Assembly (NCBI RefSeq): GCF_928382285.1
Contig: NZ_CAKMSS010000006.1
Coordinates: forward strand, 62,001-126,000
DNA length: 64,000 nucleotides
Direction: 5' to 3'
DNA from: Rothia nasimurium
Lineage (GTDB): Bacteria > Actinomycetota > Actinomycetes > Actinomycetales > Micrococcaceae
Shown here: positions 33,475-43,177 of the stretch, piece by piece
Numbering within the stretch: position 1 is the stretch's first letter
Layout: each line of letters opens with the position of its first letter
Position numbers and translations under genes: made by a program
Notes under the pieces: model-generated
The model's input: only the letters and a program-made list of their open reading frames with translations
Database searches by the model: none
What the model was told of the DNA's origin: nothing

Positions 33475-34224
33475 ATGGATTTCCCAGCTCTTACCTGGAC
33501 TTTTCTCGCGCTAGCAGCCTTTCTTACCGGTCTGTCAAAGACGGCTATCCCGGGAATTAATACTGTTTCTGTGGCCCTTGTGGCAGCTTTGCTCCCGGCT
33601 AAGGCGTCAACCGGAATCGTCCTTCTCTTGTTTATGGTGGGTGACGTTTTCGCTCTAGCTATGTACCGCAAGCACGCCCATTGGCCCACCCTACTCGGTA
33701 TGATTCCTGCCGTTTTGGTAGGTCTTCTGGCTGGGGTTCTCTTCCTGGCTCAGGCAACAGATAGCGGGGTTAAACAGCTGATTGGGGGGATTCTCCTTGC
33801 GGCTCTCGGTGTGACTTTCTGGCAGCGGCATACCCAACAGAGGGCTGGAGTCGTCAGCTCTCAGAGAGGGTCACGGGCCCGTCGTCTAGGGTACGGGGCT
33901 CTTGCTGGCTTCACGACGACGGTCGCTAACGCTGGTGGCCCCATGATGAGTATGTATTTTCTCGCTGCACAGTTTGATGTGAAGGCTTTTTTGGGAACGG
34001 CTGCCTGGTTTTTTGCCGTGGTTAACCTCTGTAAGCTCCCTTTTTCCCTGGGGCTGGGGATCATTACTCCTGATTCCTTAGCTGTGGCTTCTTTTCTTGC
34101 TCCTGCTGTGGTAATTGGTGCCTTTTTGGGTAGGTTTCTGGCAGGAATAATTAGTCAGACCGTATTTGATCGTCTTGTCGGTGTGACGACCTTGTTTGGA
34201 GCTCTCTATCTTCTTCTCGGTTAA
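33475..34224 (+). CDS. TauE/SafE family membrane permease
   Basis: A 249-residue protein with about eight hydrophobic helices and the TauE/SafE pattern (FLTGLSKTAIPGINTVSVAL; GALAGFTTTVANAGGPMMSMY). The family moves organic or sulfur-containing anions. It follows iolB by 86 bases on the same strand, so it may export or import an acidic inositol intermediate, but nothing in the sequence proves this. A terminator follows. Confidence 0.88.
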   Translation: MDFPALTWTFLALAAFLTGLSKTAIPGINTVSVALVAALLPAKASTGIVLLLFMVGDVFALAMYRKHAHWPTLLGMIPAVLVGLLAGVLFLAQATDSGVKQLIGGILLAALGVTFWQRHTQQRAGVVSSQRGSRARRLGYGALAGFTTTVANAGGPMMSMYFLAAQFDVKAFLGTAAWFFAVVNLCKLPFSLGLGIITPDSLAVASFLAPAVVIGAFLGRFLAGIISQTVFDRLVGVTTLFGALYLLLG

Positions 34225-34228
34225 AGAA

Positions 34229-34260
34229 AGGCCGCCCGCCAGATTTCTGGTGGGCGGCCT
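34229..34260. terminator. Strong terminator between convergent TauE and MFS genes
   Basis: AGGCCGCCCGCCAG and CTGGTGGGCGGCCT pair over 14 bp with one G-T wobble. On the minus strand TTTCTTT follows the stem, so it is best suited to end the MFS transcript. Confidence 0.85.
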
Positions 34261-34274
34261 GCGCTTCGGGGGTT

Positions 34275-35726
34275 TTAGCGCTTGATGTCCTTGGGCTGGA
34301 CGATGTAGATAGCGCCGGTTGTTACTCCGACTTCTACTTCTTCCAGGGACTTTCCGCGGGTTTCAGGCAGGAACTTGACCATCACGAGGACGGCTGCGGC
34401 GTTGATGGCGGCGAAGCCGAAGAAGGTGGTGTTCAAGCCAACAGCCTCAAGAACAATGGGGAAGGTGAAGGAGATAGCTGCATTGGCGATCCACATGCAG
34501 AATACTGCGGTACCCATACCGAAGGCGCGAATCTGCTGGGGGAAGATTTCAGAGAGTAGCACCCAGGTGGAGACGTTGAGGAAGGTCTGCATGGAGCCGA
34601 CAAAGCCAACGATAAGAACAAGCAGAATCCAGGGGCGGGCGGCGGAATCTGCGGGAATGGCGAGGGAAGCCAGGCCAATGAGGAGGTGGAGGAGGGTGAC
34701 CAGGGAGTAGCCGGTGATGACGGTGGTGCGGCGGTTAATTTTTTCCATCATCCAGAGGGCTACGAAGGCACCGAGGACGGCGATCACGCCGGGAGCTACG
34801 TTAGCGATGAGGGCTGCTTGATGGGAGAAACCGGCGTCCTGCAGGACGATGGTTCCGTAATACATGATGGAGTTAATACCGGTGAATTGCTGGAATACAG
34901 CCAGGGCGATACCGACGAGCAGAATACGGAAGATCCACTTGTCTTTGATCATGGAGCCCAAGGAGGGGGTGACCATGCTGGAGTCTCGTTCGAGGGACTT
35001 CTCTACTTCGCGGGCTTCGGCAAGAGCACGGTCCTCGGAGCGGATTGTTTTGAGGACGGCGATAGCTTCTTCCTTGCGTCCCTTGGAGAGTAGCCAGCGG
35101 GGAGATTCGGGCATGCGGAGCATGCCGATAAAGAGGAAGACTGCAGGTAGGGCACATATGGCTAGCATGATTCGCCAGACGTGATCGAGGTGGCCCATGG
35201 TGGTGCCCAGGATTGCATTGACGACGAAGGCAGCTAGCTGGCCGACAACAATCATCATTTCGTTTCGGCCTGAGAGGGATCCGCGGATTTCGTAGGGGGC
35301 GAGTTCGGCGAGGAAAACGGGGACGACGGTGGATGCGCCGCCGACGCCGAGGCCCAGGAGAACACGACCAACCAGGAGGATGCCTAAGTTAGGTGCAACT
35401 GCACATAAAACTGCGCCGAGGAAGAAGATGGTAGCTAGCAGGAGGATGGTCTTGCGACGGCCAATTGCGTCTGACAGGTAGCCAATGGAGATTGCGCCCA
35501 GGGCAGCGCCGACCAGCAGGGTTGCGGTGACGAGGCCGATGCCTGATGCTTCTAGCCCGAGCTCTGCGGTCATGGGGTCGATTGCACCGTTGATCACGCC
35601 GGTGTCGTACCCGAAGAGGAGGCCGCCGAGGGTGGCGACGGTGGCTACTTGACCCAGTCGGCGGGTGTGGGGTCCTTTGGTGAGCGGGGGCAGATTGCTC
35701 TCGCTGGCAGAAACTGCATGACTCAT
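34275..35726 (-). CDS. Sugar-porter MFS transporter, probable inositol:proton symporter
   Basis: A 483-residue sugar porter with 12 helices and the family motifs GGLLFGYDTGVINGA, SDAIGRRKTILL, PESPRWLLSKGR and PETRGKSLEEVE. Actinobacterial IolT proteins have this form. It lies downstream of a TIM-barrel gene on the minus strand (43-bp gap), whose promoter carries an inositol-regulon box. It is therefore a likely inositol importer. A second sugar porter lies at 51811. Confidence 0.88.
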   Translation of the reverse strand: MSHAVSASESNLPPLTKGPHTRRLGQVATVATLGGLLFGYDTGVINGAIDPMTAELGLEASGIGLVTATLLVGAALGAISIGYLSDAIGRRKTILLLATIFFLGAVLCAVAPNLGILLVGRVLLGLGVGGASTVVPVFLAELAPYEIRGSLSGRNEMMIVVGQLAAFVVNAILGTTMGHLDHVWRIMLAICALPAVFLFIGMLRMPESPRWLLSKGRKEEAIAVLKTIRSEDRALAEAREVEKSLERDSSMVTPSLGSMIKDKWIFRILLVGIALAVFQQFTGINSIMYYGTIVLQDAGFSHQAALIANVAPGVIAVLGAFVALWMMEKINRRTTVITGYSLVTLLHLLIGLASLAIPADSAARPWILLVLIVGFVGSMQTFLNVSTWVLLSEIFPQQIRAFGMGTAVFCMWIANAAISFTFPIVLEAVGLNTTFFGFAAINAAAVLVMVKFLPETRGKSLEEVEVGVTTGAIYIVQPKDIKR

Positions 35727-35769
35727 GTTTTTATGATCTTTCTATTCAAAAGTTATCTTCGTTGAATAA

Positions 35770-36648
35770 CTATGCCTTACGAGCCTCTTGGACCATGTTT
35801 TTCATGGTGGTTAGTTGGTATGTGGATACTTCGTGGGCGTTTTCGTTTTCTGCGAAGACTGATGAGGCCATCACTGTATCGGGGTTATCGAGGAATCCGA
35901 TTTCTTGTAGGCCGGAGAAGAACTCTTGCCAGTTGACGTCTCCATCGCCGATTTTGAGGTGCTGGTGGACGCGGACGGGGTTGCCCGGGGGATTGGTGAT
36001 GTAGCGGAGACCGTGGGAGCGGTGGTGATCCATGGTATCTGCAACGTGAACGATTCGGATTCGGTCTCCTGCTGCACGCATGATGTCGAGGGGGGCGTCC
36101 TTCATGTGGAAGGTGTGGGGGGCTACGTAGACCATGCCCAGGTTTTTGGAGTTGACCCCTCGGATGACCCGCCAGGCGGCGAGGCCTTTTTCGACAAAGT
36201 CGTCGGGGTGGGGGTCGATAGCGACGTGTAGGCCCTCTCGTTCGATGATGGGGAGGAGTTCTTCCATGGAGCGGTAGAAGGCTCGTTCTGATTCTTCGGC
36301 GAGCTCTGGGCGGCCGGAGAATTCGGTTCCTATTTGCTGGACGCCGAGGTCAACGGCGATGCGGAGAACACGCTTCCAGTAGCGTACGGCGGCTTCTCGG
36401 GCGTCGGGGTCTGGGGAGGACCAGCGGAGGACGGGCAGGAGGGAGGCAATTTCTACTTCGGCGTCTTTACAGGCTTGAGCCAGTTGGCGAACAAGCTCGT
36501 CGTCGGCTTTGGGGTGGTTGAAGAAGGGAATGAAGTCGGCGTGGGGTGTCATCTGCAGGTAGTCGTATCCCAGGTCTTTGGCGAGACGAGGAAACTCCAG
36601 CAGGCTGTGGGAGTGGTGGAAGGGGGTGGGATCCAACGCAATTTTCAC
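35770..36648 (-). CDS. Sugar phosphate isomerase/epimerase-like TIM-barrel protein
   Basis: A 292-residue AP-endonuclease-2-like barrel (MKIALDPTPFHHSHSLLEFP; then EFSGRP, AIDPHPDDF and RIVHVADTMDHH), where Glu, His and Asp residues ligate a divalent metal. It resembles IolH/IolI-type proteins of inositol clusters, which isomerise keto-inositols or unknown intermediates. It is the first gene of an operon with the sugar porter, read from a promoter at 36747-36774 next to a regulon box. Confidence 0.82.
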   Translation of the reverse strand: MKIALDPTPFHHSHSLLEFPRLAKDLGYDYLQMTPHADFIPFFNHPKADDELVRQLAQACKDAEVEIASLLPVLRWSSPDPDAREAAVRYWKRVLRIAVDLGVQQIGTEFSGRPELAEESERAFYRSMEELLPIIEREGLHVAIDPHPDDFVEKGLAAWRVIRGVNSKNLGMVYVAPHTFHMKDAPLDIMRAAGDRIRIVHVADTMDHHRSHGLRYITNPPGNPVRVHQHLKIGDGDVNWQEFFSGLQEIGFLDNPDTVMASSVFAENENAHEVSTYQLTTMKNMVQEARKA

Positions 36649-36746
36649 CGTGTTCTCCGTAAATATCTATGGAAGGGTTTGTGCAACTCTGCAGGTCACC
36701 CCTGGGATTGTTCTGTGCTACACACCACTATAGCTTTGTTAGGTCA

Positions 36747-36797
36747 TATATACAATATGGGTAGACCAGGTCAATTATTGATTTTGTTCTTACAAAC
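36747..36797 (-). promoter_or_regulatory. Leftward inositol promoter plus regulon box
   Basis: TTGACC (36774-36769) and TATATA (36752-36747) are 16 bp apart on the minus strand. The box TTTGTTCTTACAAAC (36783-36797) lies just upstream, and a rightward TTGACA (36800-36805) abuts its other side. One site could thus control both directions. Confidence 0.7.
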
Positions 36798-36891
36798 AAT
36801 TGACAGGACTAAGTATCGTAGGACACTCTTTAAGAGCAACAACAGTTATGCTCATCACAGGTAATGTGGTGGCTACCAACAAAGGACACTC

Positions 36892-37872
36892 ATGAGCGCA
36901 GAACTCCGTATCGCCGTCGTCGGCGCTGGTCGCATGGGATCAGATCATATCTCCCGCATTCGCGACCGCATGAAGAAGGCCCGCCTCACCGCCGTCATCG
37001 ACATCAATGAAGAAGCAGCAACCCAGGCTATCGAAGGTATCGAAGGCGCCAAGGTCTACACTAATTTCCTTGAGGCTCTGGACTCCGATACCGTTGACGC
37101 CGTCCTAATTGCAACACCCGGTTTCCTCCACGAAGCTGTCCTGATTCCCGCTATCGAACGTGGGCTTCCCATCCTCTGTGAAAAGCCCCTCACTACCGAT
37201 TCGGGGTCTGCCTGGCGAGTTGTTGAAGCCGAAGTCAAGGCCGGCAAGAAGCTGGTCCAGGTAGGCTTCAACCGCCGTTTCGATGCAGGGTACCAGGACA
37301 TCAAGACTAAGCTGGACACCGGTGAATACGGTGAACTTCTCCAGCTCAACCTGGAACACGTCAACCCCGATGTCCCCGACTGGTACACCGGTCGCAACCT
37401 CATCGACGACACTGTAGTCCATGAGTTTGATGCCGTCCGCTACTTCACCAACGAAGAGGTCTCCACCGTCCAGGTTCGCGCAGGTAAGAAGTCAGCAGAC
37501 GTCCTCAACCCTGAACTCAAGGACCCCGCCCTGGTTCTTATGGAAACCACTTCAGGAGTTCTCGTAACCGTCAATACCCACGTTGTCTCAAACTACGGCT
37601 ACCAGGTCACCACCCGGGCGATCACCGAGAAAGACCACCTCACCGCCGGAATCGACCAGATCACCGAAGGCTTCGTTGAGCGCTTCCAGGACTCATACGA
37701 CCGTGAGGTCCAGGCCTGGATCGACGCCACCCTAGCCGGTGAGCAGGTTGGCCCTTCCGCCTGGGACGGCTATGCCGCCACCGCCTGCTGTGAAGCCGGC
37801 ATTGAGGCCGTAGAAAATATCGGCTCCACCGTGACCGTCAAGCTCAACGAAAAGCCTGACCTCTACAAGTAA
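36892..37872 (+). CDS. iolG: Inositol 2-dehydrogenase, Gfo/Idh/MocA family
   Basis: A 326-residue oxidoreductase. NAD-binding GAGRMG is at 11-16, and the catalytic triad is Lys98 (EKPLTTD), Asp173 and His177 (DDTVVHEFD), one residue off the numbering of Bacillus subtilis IolG. It oxidises myo-inositol to 2-keto-myo-inositol with NAD. It is divergent from the TIM-barrel and porter operon and shares its regulon box. A terminator follows at 37886. Close paralogues act on scyllo-inositol, so the isomer preference is not certain. Confidence 0.9.
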   Translation: MSAELRIAVVGAGRMGSDHISRIRDRMKKARLTAVIDINEEAATQAIEGIEGAKVYTNFLEALDSDTVDAVLIATPGFLHEAVLIPAIERGLPILCEKPLTTDSGSAWRVVEAEVKAGKKLVQVGFNRRFDAGYQDIKTKLDTGEYGELLQLNLEHVNPDVPDWYTGRNLIDDTVVHEFDAVRYFTNEEVSTVQVRAGKKSADVLNPELKDPALVLMETTSGVLVTVNTHVVSNYGYQVTTRAITEKDHLTAGIDQITEGFVERFQDSYDREVQAWIDATLAGEQVGPSAWDGYAATACCEAGIEAVENIGSTVTVKLNEKPDLYK

Positions 37873-37885
37873 CAACGCCCCTTAG

Positions 37886-37910
37886 AGAGCCCCGTCCCTA
37901 CGGGGCTCTT
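37886..37910 (+). terminator. Terminator after iolG
   Basis: AGAGCCCCG and CGGGGCTCT form a perfect 9-bp stem (loop TCCCTA) followed by TCTTGT. Confidence 0.85.
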
Positions 37911-37945
37911 CTTGTACCTCCCCCCCCTAAGCGCAAAGGAACATC

Positions 37946-38722
37946 ATGCCCTATCAATTGGCCGTCTGTGCTGAAATGCACTATCTGGATTTACCCTTGC
38001 TTGACCGCATCTCCGCCATCCACAACCAGGGGTTCCAGGTTGAAATCTGGGATTTCACCTCTAAAAACCTGCCGGAGCTCGCTGCTACAGGCGCGACCTT
38101 TTCCTCCATGACGGGGTACATCAGAGGAAACTTTACAACGGAAGCCGGTAGGCAGGAGCTCATCGAAACATCCCGGCTGGCCTTAGAAGCCTCTCTGGTC
38201 TTAGATCTTCCCCGGCTCAACCTTCACGGGACAGGATTGGGAGAAGGGGGGCTTCCCGTCCTGGCCCAGGAAGAGGTCACAGGGTACGACTGGATCAAGG
38301 CTGCAGACACCCTCCGCCGGCTGGGAGATGAGGCAGCTAAATTCAATAAAACCTTCATCCTCGAAAATCTCAATACCGCGGTAGACCACCCCGGAACCCC
38401 GTGGGCTAAGGCTGAGGATACTTTGGCCCTCGTCCAGGCAGTAGACCACCCGAATATCCGACTCAACCTCGATCTCTACCATGCCCAGATTGGGGAGGGT
38501 AACTTGATTCAGCTCCTTGAACGTTGCATGCCCTGGATAGGAGAGATACAAATTGCGGATGTACCCGGGCGATGCGAACCAGGTACAGGAGAGATCCGCT
38601 ACGAGGCTATTGCCTCTTACCTCCAGTCCGTTGACTACCAGGGGGTCATAGCCCTGGAGTCCTACGCGAAGACTTCTTCAGACCTGGCCCTCCAGATCTT
38701 CCGGGACATCTTTACTCCCTAG
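37946..38722 (+). CDS. Hydroxypyruvate-isomerase-like TIM-barrel protein
   Basis: A 258-residue barrel of the Hyi/IolE superfamily. The metal/substrate segments are NLHGTG, ILENLNT and LNLDLYHAQIGEG, and the C-terminal GVIALESYAKTSSDLAL resembles hydroxypyruvate isomerases. In an inositol cluster it may act on a keto-inositol or a later three-carbon intermediate; the exact substrate is unknown. It follows iolG by 73 bases with a terminator in between, and AAGGAAC precedes the ATG. Confidence 0.8.
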   Translation: MPYQLAVCAEMHYLDLPLLDRISAIHNQGFQVEIWDFTSKNLPELAATGATFSSMTGYIRGNFTTEAGRQELIETSRLALEASLVLDLPRLNLHGTGLGEGGLPVLAQEEVTGYDWIKAADTLRRLGDEAAKFNKTFILENLNTAVDHPGTPWAKAEDTLALVQAVDHPNIRLNLDLYHAQIGEGNLIQLLERCMPWIGEIQIADVPGRCEPGTGEIRYEAIASYLQSVDYQGVIALESYAKTSSDLALQIFRDIFTP

Positions 38723-38733
38723 CTTAAACAAGA

Positions 38734-38772
38734 CTGGCTGGCCTACTCGGGCAATGCGAGTAGGCCAGCCAG
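38734..38772. terminator. Bidirectional terminator, 16-bp perfect stem
   Basis: CTGGCTGGCCTACTCG (38734-38749) pairs with 38757-38772. CCTCATTTTTATGAGG follows and forms a second small hairpin with a T-run. It separates two convergent TIM-barrel genes. Confidence 0.85.
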
Positions 38773-38824
38773 CCTCATTTTTATGAGGGGTGACTACCAA
38801 AGGAGGCGGCCCTACCCCACCAAC

Positions 38825-39700
38825 CTAGGCTTGGAGGCACTGACGCAGGAATTCCAGGGATGCTTTAGCGTCCAAGAGGGGTCCTTGACCAGCTTGCGGT
38901 TCCTCAGTGATGACGTTGTCCTGTTCTAGGACGAACCACCCCTGGTAGCCACTGGCAACCAGGCTAGAGACGATTCGGGCAATATCAACGTCCCCGGCTC
39001 CCAAAGGGGTGTACATGCCCTGCACAACGCCGTCGTAGTAGGTGATAGAGCCGTCCTGCACCTTCCGGGCCAGGTCTAGGCGGACGTCCTTGAGATGGAC
39101 GTGGGACACCCGGCTTGCGTAGTCAACGGCGAACTCTACGGGGTCGATTCCGCCGATAAACATGTGGCCGGTATCGAAGCAGATATTGACGGTGGTATTC
39201 TGCAAAATCTTATCAAGGTCTTCAGCTTGCTCCACCATGGTTCCAGCATGAGGGTGAAGGGAAACTGCAATACCTACAGCAGAGGCCGCTTCAGCAATTC
39301 GTTCAAGGTTGCTGTACACAGTCTGCCACTGCTCCGAGGTGAGAACCGGGCGGGGGGCATCATATCCATTGATACCGGTTGCCGCAGCCAAAACCAGGGT
39401 CTCCGCACCAGCTGCAACAAAGCTCTCCAGTTCGCGCTTGATAGCAGGGAGGGGGTCATTGTCTACATCGTGCAGTACGACGGGCACGAACCCAGCAATT
39501 GCTTTCATCCCATATTCTTCAAGAACCTCAACCTTACCTGCCGGCTCGGCGGGCAGGAAGCCTTCCGGACCAAATTCGGTTGCGGCGAATCCCAGCTCCT
39601 TCATCTCGGCTAGAACCCGCTGGGGATTCATCTGGTGACCCCAGCCTTCAACCTCACAAACTCCCCAAGAGATGGGAGCAGCAGAAATTTTGTATGCCAT
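38825..39700 (-). CDS. IolE/MocC-like inosose dehydratase family protein
   Basis: A 291-residue TIM barrel with the IolE-type opening ISAAPISWGVCEVEGWG, then ATEFGPEGFLP, SLHPHAGTMVE, FDTGHMFIGGID and VSHVHLKDVR, which supply metal ligands. IolE dehydrates 2-keto-myo-inositol to the trione substrate of IolD. The gene at 43178 has the same opening and competes for this role. The ATG at 39700 is favoured over those at 39706 and 39715 because AGAGGA is 6 bases before it. It is divergent from the ABC importer genes. Confidence 0.83.
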   Translation of the reverse strand: MAYKISAAPISWGVCEVEGWGHQMNPQRVLAEMKELGFAATEFGPEGFLPAEPAGKVEVLEEYGMKAIAGFVPVVLHDVDNDPLPAIKRELESFVAAGAETLVLAAATGINGYDAPRPVLTSEQWQTVYSNLERIAEAASAVGIAVSLHPHAGTMVEQAEDLDKILQNTTVNICFDTGHMFIGGIDPVEFAVDYASRVSHVHLKDVRLDLARKVQDGSITYYDGVVQGMYTPLGAGDVDIARIVSSLVASGYQGWFVLEQDNVITEEPQAGQGPLLDAKASLEFLRQCLQA

Positions 39701-40063
39701 TTTCATTCCTCTCATTGTGGTGGAACCACAGGATTTTCATATTTTCCTTGTTTCAGCATGCCGGTGGTAAGGCCGGTTTACCCCGGAGGGCAAAAGTCCA
39801 AACTTCAGTGTTTCAACCAGCCAAACCCCACTTATTTCACACTGGAAGCGGAACAACCAATTAATTTTTTCTTCATACGCGGCCAGCTTGCGACCCATCA
39901 TGTCCCACCACACCATTGCCGTGACAATCGATATTGCGTGCGACACTCTCAAATGATCTCAAAAAAATAGTGTTGCCCATCTCACTAATGTGATGTAGCT
40001 TTATCTGAAACAAACCTTTGTACGGTCATACTAACCTACCCACTATCCCTTTGGGAGGAAATC
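39701..40063. other. 363-bp intergenic region between IolE-like gene and ABC importer
   Basis: No gene is visible. The region must hold two divergent promoters. It contains TCACTAATGTGA (39982-39993), with TCAC/GTGA half-sites, and a CATACT string at 40027-40032 that could be the importer -10 element. I find no full copy of the TTTGTNCTTACAAA box here, only TTTGTACGGTCATA at 40017, which is half-matched. A GGGAGG ribosome site precedes the ATG at 40064. Confidence 0.45.
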
Positions 40064-41083
40064 ATGAAACTTTTCTCAAGCACTCTTGCTCGCAAGTCAG
40101 CAATTGCAACCGCAGCAACAACTGTTCTCCTCCTCAGCGCCTGCGGCGGCCCCGCCGGCGTCAACGGTGAACTCAAGAATTCAAGCTCAACCGGCACCTC
40201 CGTGACCAACACCGTCAGCACCCCCTCCATGAAGGTTGCTTTCATTACCCACGCCTCCCCCGGTGATACCTTCTGGGACATCGCCCGCAAGGGTGCTGAA
40301 ACCGCAGCAGCCAAGGACAACATCGAACTGCTCTACAACTCCGACCCCGATGGCTCCCGCCAGGCCCAGCTCGTCGAACAGGCTGTAGACCAGGGTGTTG
40401 ACGGCATCGTCGTCACCCTCTCCAAGCCCGACGCCCTCGCAGGCGCCCTGGCCAAGGCCAAGGAAGCCGGAATCCCCGTCTTCACCATCAACTCCGGCGA
40501 AGCAGAATCAGCCACCGTTGGCGCCCTGGCCCATTTTGGCCAGAACGAATCCGTCGCCGGTGAAGCCGCCGGTGAAGCCCTCAATGAGAGCGGTGCCAAG
40601 CGCGTTATCTGCGTCATCCAAGAACAGGGCAATATTGGTCTTGAAAGCCGCTGTGAAGGCGTCAGCAAGACCTTCTCTGGCCAGTACGAAGTCCTTTACG
40701 TCCAGGGCACCGACATGACCAACGTCGCCTCCACCATCACCTCTAAACTCCAGACCAACTCAGATATCGATGCGGTTCTGACCCTGGGTGCCCCCATCGC
40801 CATGACCGCTATCGACTCCGTGGCAGACGCTGGTTCCGAGGCCTCCGTTGCCACCTTTGACATGAACGCAGATGCCATCGGAGCCCTCCAGAACGGCGAT
40901 TTGGACTTCATTATTGACCAGCAGCCTTACCTGCAGGGCTACTCAGCCGTTGACGGAATCTGGCTCTATAAGACCAACGGTAACGTCCTCGGCGGTGGCC
41001 AGTCCGTCCTCACCGGCCCCCAGATTATCACTTCCGAAAACGCCGATGTTGTTGCTGAATACGCAGCCAACGGCACCCGCTAA
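40064..41083 (+). CDS. Sugar ABC transporter substrate-binding lipoprotein
   Basis: A 339-residue periplasmic-binding-protein type 1 protein. The signal peptide ends in LLLSAC with Cys27 as the lipid anchor. The mature part follows the ribose/inositol-binding pattern (VAFITHASPGDTFWDIARKGAE; DGIVVTLSKPDAL; GQNESVAGEAAGEAL). It should capture inositol or a related polyol outside the membrane. It is first in a three-gene importer operon and the permease follows by 11 bases. The substrate is inferred from the surrounding iol genes. Confidence 0.88.
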   Translation: MKLFSSTLARKSAIATAATTVLLLSACGGPAGVNGELKNSSSTGTSVTNTVSTPSMKVAFITHASPGDTFWDIARKGAETAAAKDNIELLYNSDPDGSRQAQLVEQAVDQGVDGIVVTLSKPDALAGALAKAKEAGIPVFTINSGEAESATVGALAHFGQNESVAGEAAGEALNESGAKRVICVIQEQGNIGLESRCEGVSKTFSGQYEVLYVQGTDMTNVASTITSKLQTNSDIDAVLTLGAPIAMTAIDSVADAGSEASVATFDMNADAIGALQNGDLDFIIDQQPYLQGYSAVDGIWLYKTNGNVLGGGQSVLTGPQIITSENADVVAEYAANGTR

Positions 41084-41094
41084 GGAGCACACTC

Positions 41095-42126
41095 ATGACC
41101 ACAACTGACGAGCGCCTCGCTCGCCCCAACATCTTCGTCAGGTTCTTTAGCCAACCCATCGCAGGCGCCTCCACCGCAGCTGTTGCCCTTTTCATCATCT
41201 TCGCGATGGCCTCCAGCCAGTTCCTCCAACCGACCTCTATCGCCACCGTCCTCTACGGTGCCTCCACCGTAGGTATCATGGCAGTCGGCGTCTCCCTCCT
41301 CATGATTGGCGGTGAGGTAGACCTATCAGCAGGTGTCGCCGTCACCACCAGCGCCCTCTCAGGAGCCATCTTCGTCTACTGGTTCGGTTCAAACGTCTGG
41401 CTGGGTGTCCTCTTCTCCTTACTACTCTCCCTAGCAATTGGCGCTCTCAATGGTTACCTCCTGACCAAGTCAAAGTTAGCTAGCTTCATCGTCACCCTCG
41501 CAACCTTCTTCATGCTGACCGGTATCAACCTCGGTGTTACCCGTATGCTCACCGGCGGCGTCGCTACTCCCTCCATCGGCTCTGGCGCAGGGTTCTCTTC
41601 AGCAGAAGCAGTTTTCGCCTCAGACATCAATCTCTTTGGCGTCAACGTCAAAATCACTGTCCTCTACTGGATCGCTCTCGTCCTTGTTGCCACCTGGATT
41701 CTCCAGCGTACCCGGGCAGGTAACTGGATCTTCGCCTCCGGTGGAGCCCCCGACGCGGCCCGCGCTGTAGGCGTCCCCGTCGTCCGCACCAAAATTGCCC
41801 TCTACATGGGTGTCAGCTTCTGCGCCTGGCTCCTGGGCATGCACCAGCTCTTCGCCTTCCGCACCGTCCAATCCGGTGAAGGTATCGGCAACGAGTTCCT
41901 CTACATCATCGCAGCAGTCGTCGGTGGCTGTCTCATGACCGGTGGCTACGGCTCAGCTATCGGAGGCGCAATCGGCGCCCTCATCTACGGCATGGCCCTC
42001 AAGGGCATTGTCTACGCCGAGTGGAATCCGGACTGGCTCAAGTTCTTCCTGGGCCTCATGCTCCTGATTGCAACCGTCCTTAACTTCACCCTCCAACGTC
42101 GAGCAGCCCGAGGTGGCAAGAAATGA
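41095..42126 (+). CDS. Sugar ABC transporter permease (RbsC type)
   Basis: A 343-residue permease with eight to ten helices and the RbsC-family core ([53 protein letters not shown]). It would form the membrane channel of the importer with the neighbouring ATPase. The stop overlaps the ATPase start by 4 bases. Confidence 0.9.
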   Translation: MTTTDERLARPNIFVRFFSQPIAGASTAAVALFIIFAMASSQFLQPTSIATVLYGASTVGIMAVGVSLLMIGGEVDLSAGVAVTTSALSGAIFVYWFGSNVWLGVLFSLLLSLAIGALNGYLLTKSKLASFIVTLATFFMLTGINLGVTRMLTGGVATPSIGSGAGFSSAEAVFASDINLFGVNVKITVLYWIALVLVATWILQRTRAGNWIFASGGAPDAARAVGVPVVRTKIALYMGVSFCAWLLGMHQLFAFRTVQSGEGIGNEFLYIIAAVVGGCLMTGGYGSAIGGAIGALIYGMALKGIVYAEWNPDWLKFFLGLMLLIATVLNFTLQRRAARGGKK

Positions 42127-43043
42127 CACAAGATACCGCAACCGCTACCGCAGCACCGCTGGTCAAACTTGACACCGTCGGCAAGGACTACGGCAACATC
42201 ATCGCCCTCCGAGACATCACCCTCGAAGTAGGCGCCGGGGAAGTCACCTGCGTTCTGGGCGACAACGGTGCAGGTAAATCAACCCTGATTAAGATCATCG
42301 CTGGCCTCCACAAGCACGATCACGGCACCTACGAGGTCAGCGGTGAGGACGTCCGCTTCAACTCCCCCCGTGAAGCCCTTGACCGGGGTATCGCAACCGT
42401 CTACCAGGACCTCGCTGTAGCCCCCCTCATGCCCGTCTGGCGCAACTTCTTCCTCGGGTCTGAAGTGACTAAGGGCTGGGGCCCCTTCAAACGTCTCGAC
42501 GTTGAGTACATGCGCGAGACCACTAAAAAAGAACTGCTGGACATGGGTATCGACCTGCGCGATGTCAACCAGCCCATCGGCACCCTGTCTGGTGGCGAGC
42601 GCCAGTGTGTAGCTATCGCCCGTGCCGTCCACTTCGGTGCTAAGGTGCTGATTCTGGACGAGCCCACGGCAGCTCTCGGTGTAAAGCAGTCTGGTGTGGT
42701 TCTGAAGTACATCCTGCAGGCCCGTGACCGGGGTCTGGGTGTCATCTTCATTACCCACAACCCCCACCATGCCTACCCGGTGGGTGATCGCTTCCTGCTC
42801 CTGAAGCGTGGTCGTTCTATTGGCTACCACAAGAAGAGCGATATCACTGTTGAAGAGCTGACTTCCCTGATGGCTGGTGGCGCTGAGCTAGAAGCCCTGG
42901 TGCATGAGCTCCGGGCAGCTGGCACGGATACCGGCGAGATCCGTCAGGTTCGCGACGATATCTCCAATGATAAGAGCGCTGGAGTTGGCCATATTCCGGT
43001 CACCTCTGCGATCAAGGTGATTAACGTGGATGAAGACCAGTAG
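42123..43043 (+). CDS. Sugar ABC transporter ATP-binding protein, single-module
   Basis: A 306-residue ATPase: Walker [10 protein letters not shown] at 46-54, signature LSGGERQ at 155-161, Walker B VLILDEP at 175-181. Most RbsA/MglA-type ATPases are about 500 residues with two modules, while this has one and would work as a homodimer. The extra C-terminal 60 residues are hydrophilic and lack a second Walker A. It is last in the importer operon and a terminator follows at 43065. Confidence 0.88.
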   Translation: MTQDTATATAAPLVKLDTVGKDYGNIIALRDITLEVGAGEVTCVLGDNGAGKSTLIKIIAGLHKHDHGTYEVSGEDVRFNSPREALDRGIATVYQDLAVAPLMPVWRNFFLGSEVTKGWGPFKRLDVEYMRETTKKELLDMGIDLRDVNQPIGTLSGGERQCVAIARAVHFGAKVLILDEPTAALGVKQSGVVLKYILQARDRGLGVIFITHNPHHAYPVGDRFLLLKRGRSIGYHKKSDITVEELTSLMAGGAELEALVHELRAAGTDTGEIRQVRDDISNDKSAGVGHIPVTSAIKVINVDEDQ

Positions 43044-43064
43044 TATCTGGTAGATTCAACGCCT

Positions 43065-43099
43065 CAGTGGCCCCACAGGAAGATCCTGTGGGGCCACTG
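43065..43099 (+). terminator. Terminator after the ABC importer operon
   Basis: CAGTGGCCCCACAGGA (43065-43080) pairs perfectly with 43084-43099 around loop AGA, followed by TGTTTGT. Confidence 0.88.
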
Positions 43100-43122
43100 T
43101 GTTTGTATGTCATGGCAAGAAA

Positions 43123-43164
43123 ATACTGCCCATGGACGTCCCGGGGAGGGGCCATGGGCAGTAT
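43123..43164 (-). terminator. Terminator after the second IolE-like gene
   Basis: ATACTGCCCATGG and CCATGGGCAGTAT (13-bp arms, 43123-43135 and 43152-43164). On the minus strand TTTCTTG follows, ending the transcript of the gene at 43178. Confidence 0.82.
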
Positions 43165-43177
43165 GTTGTTGAGGGGT

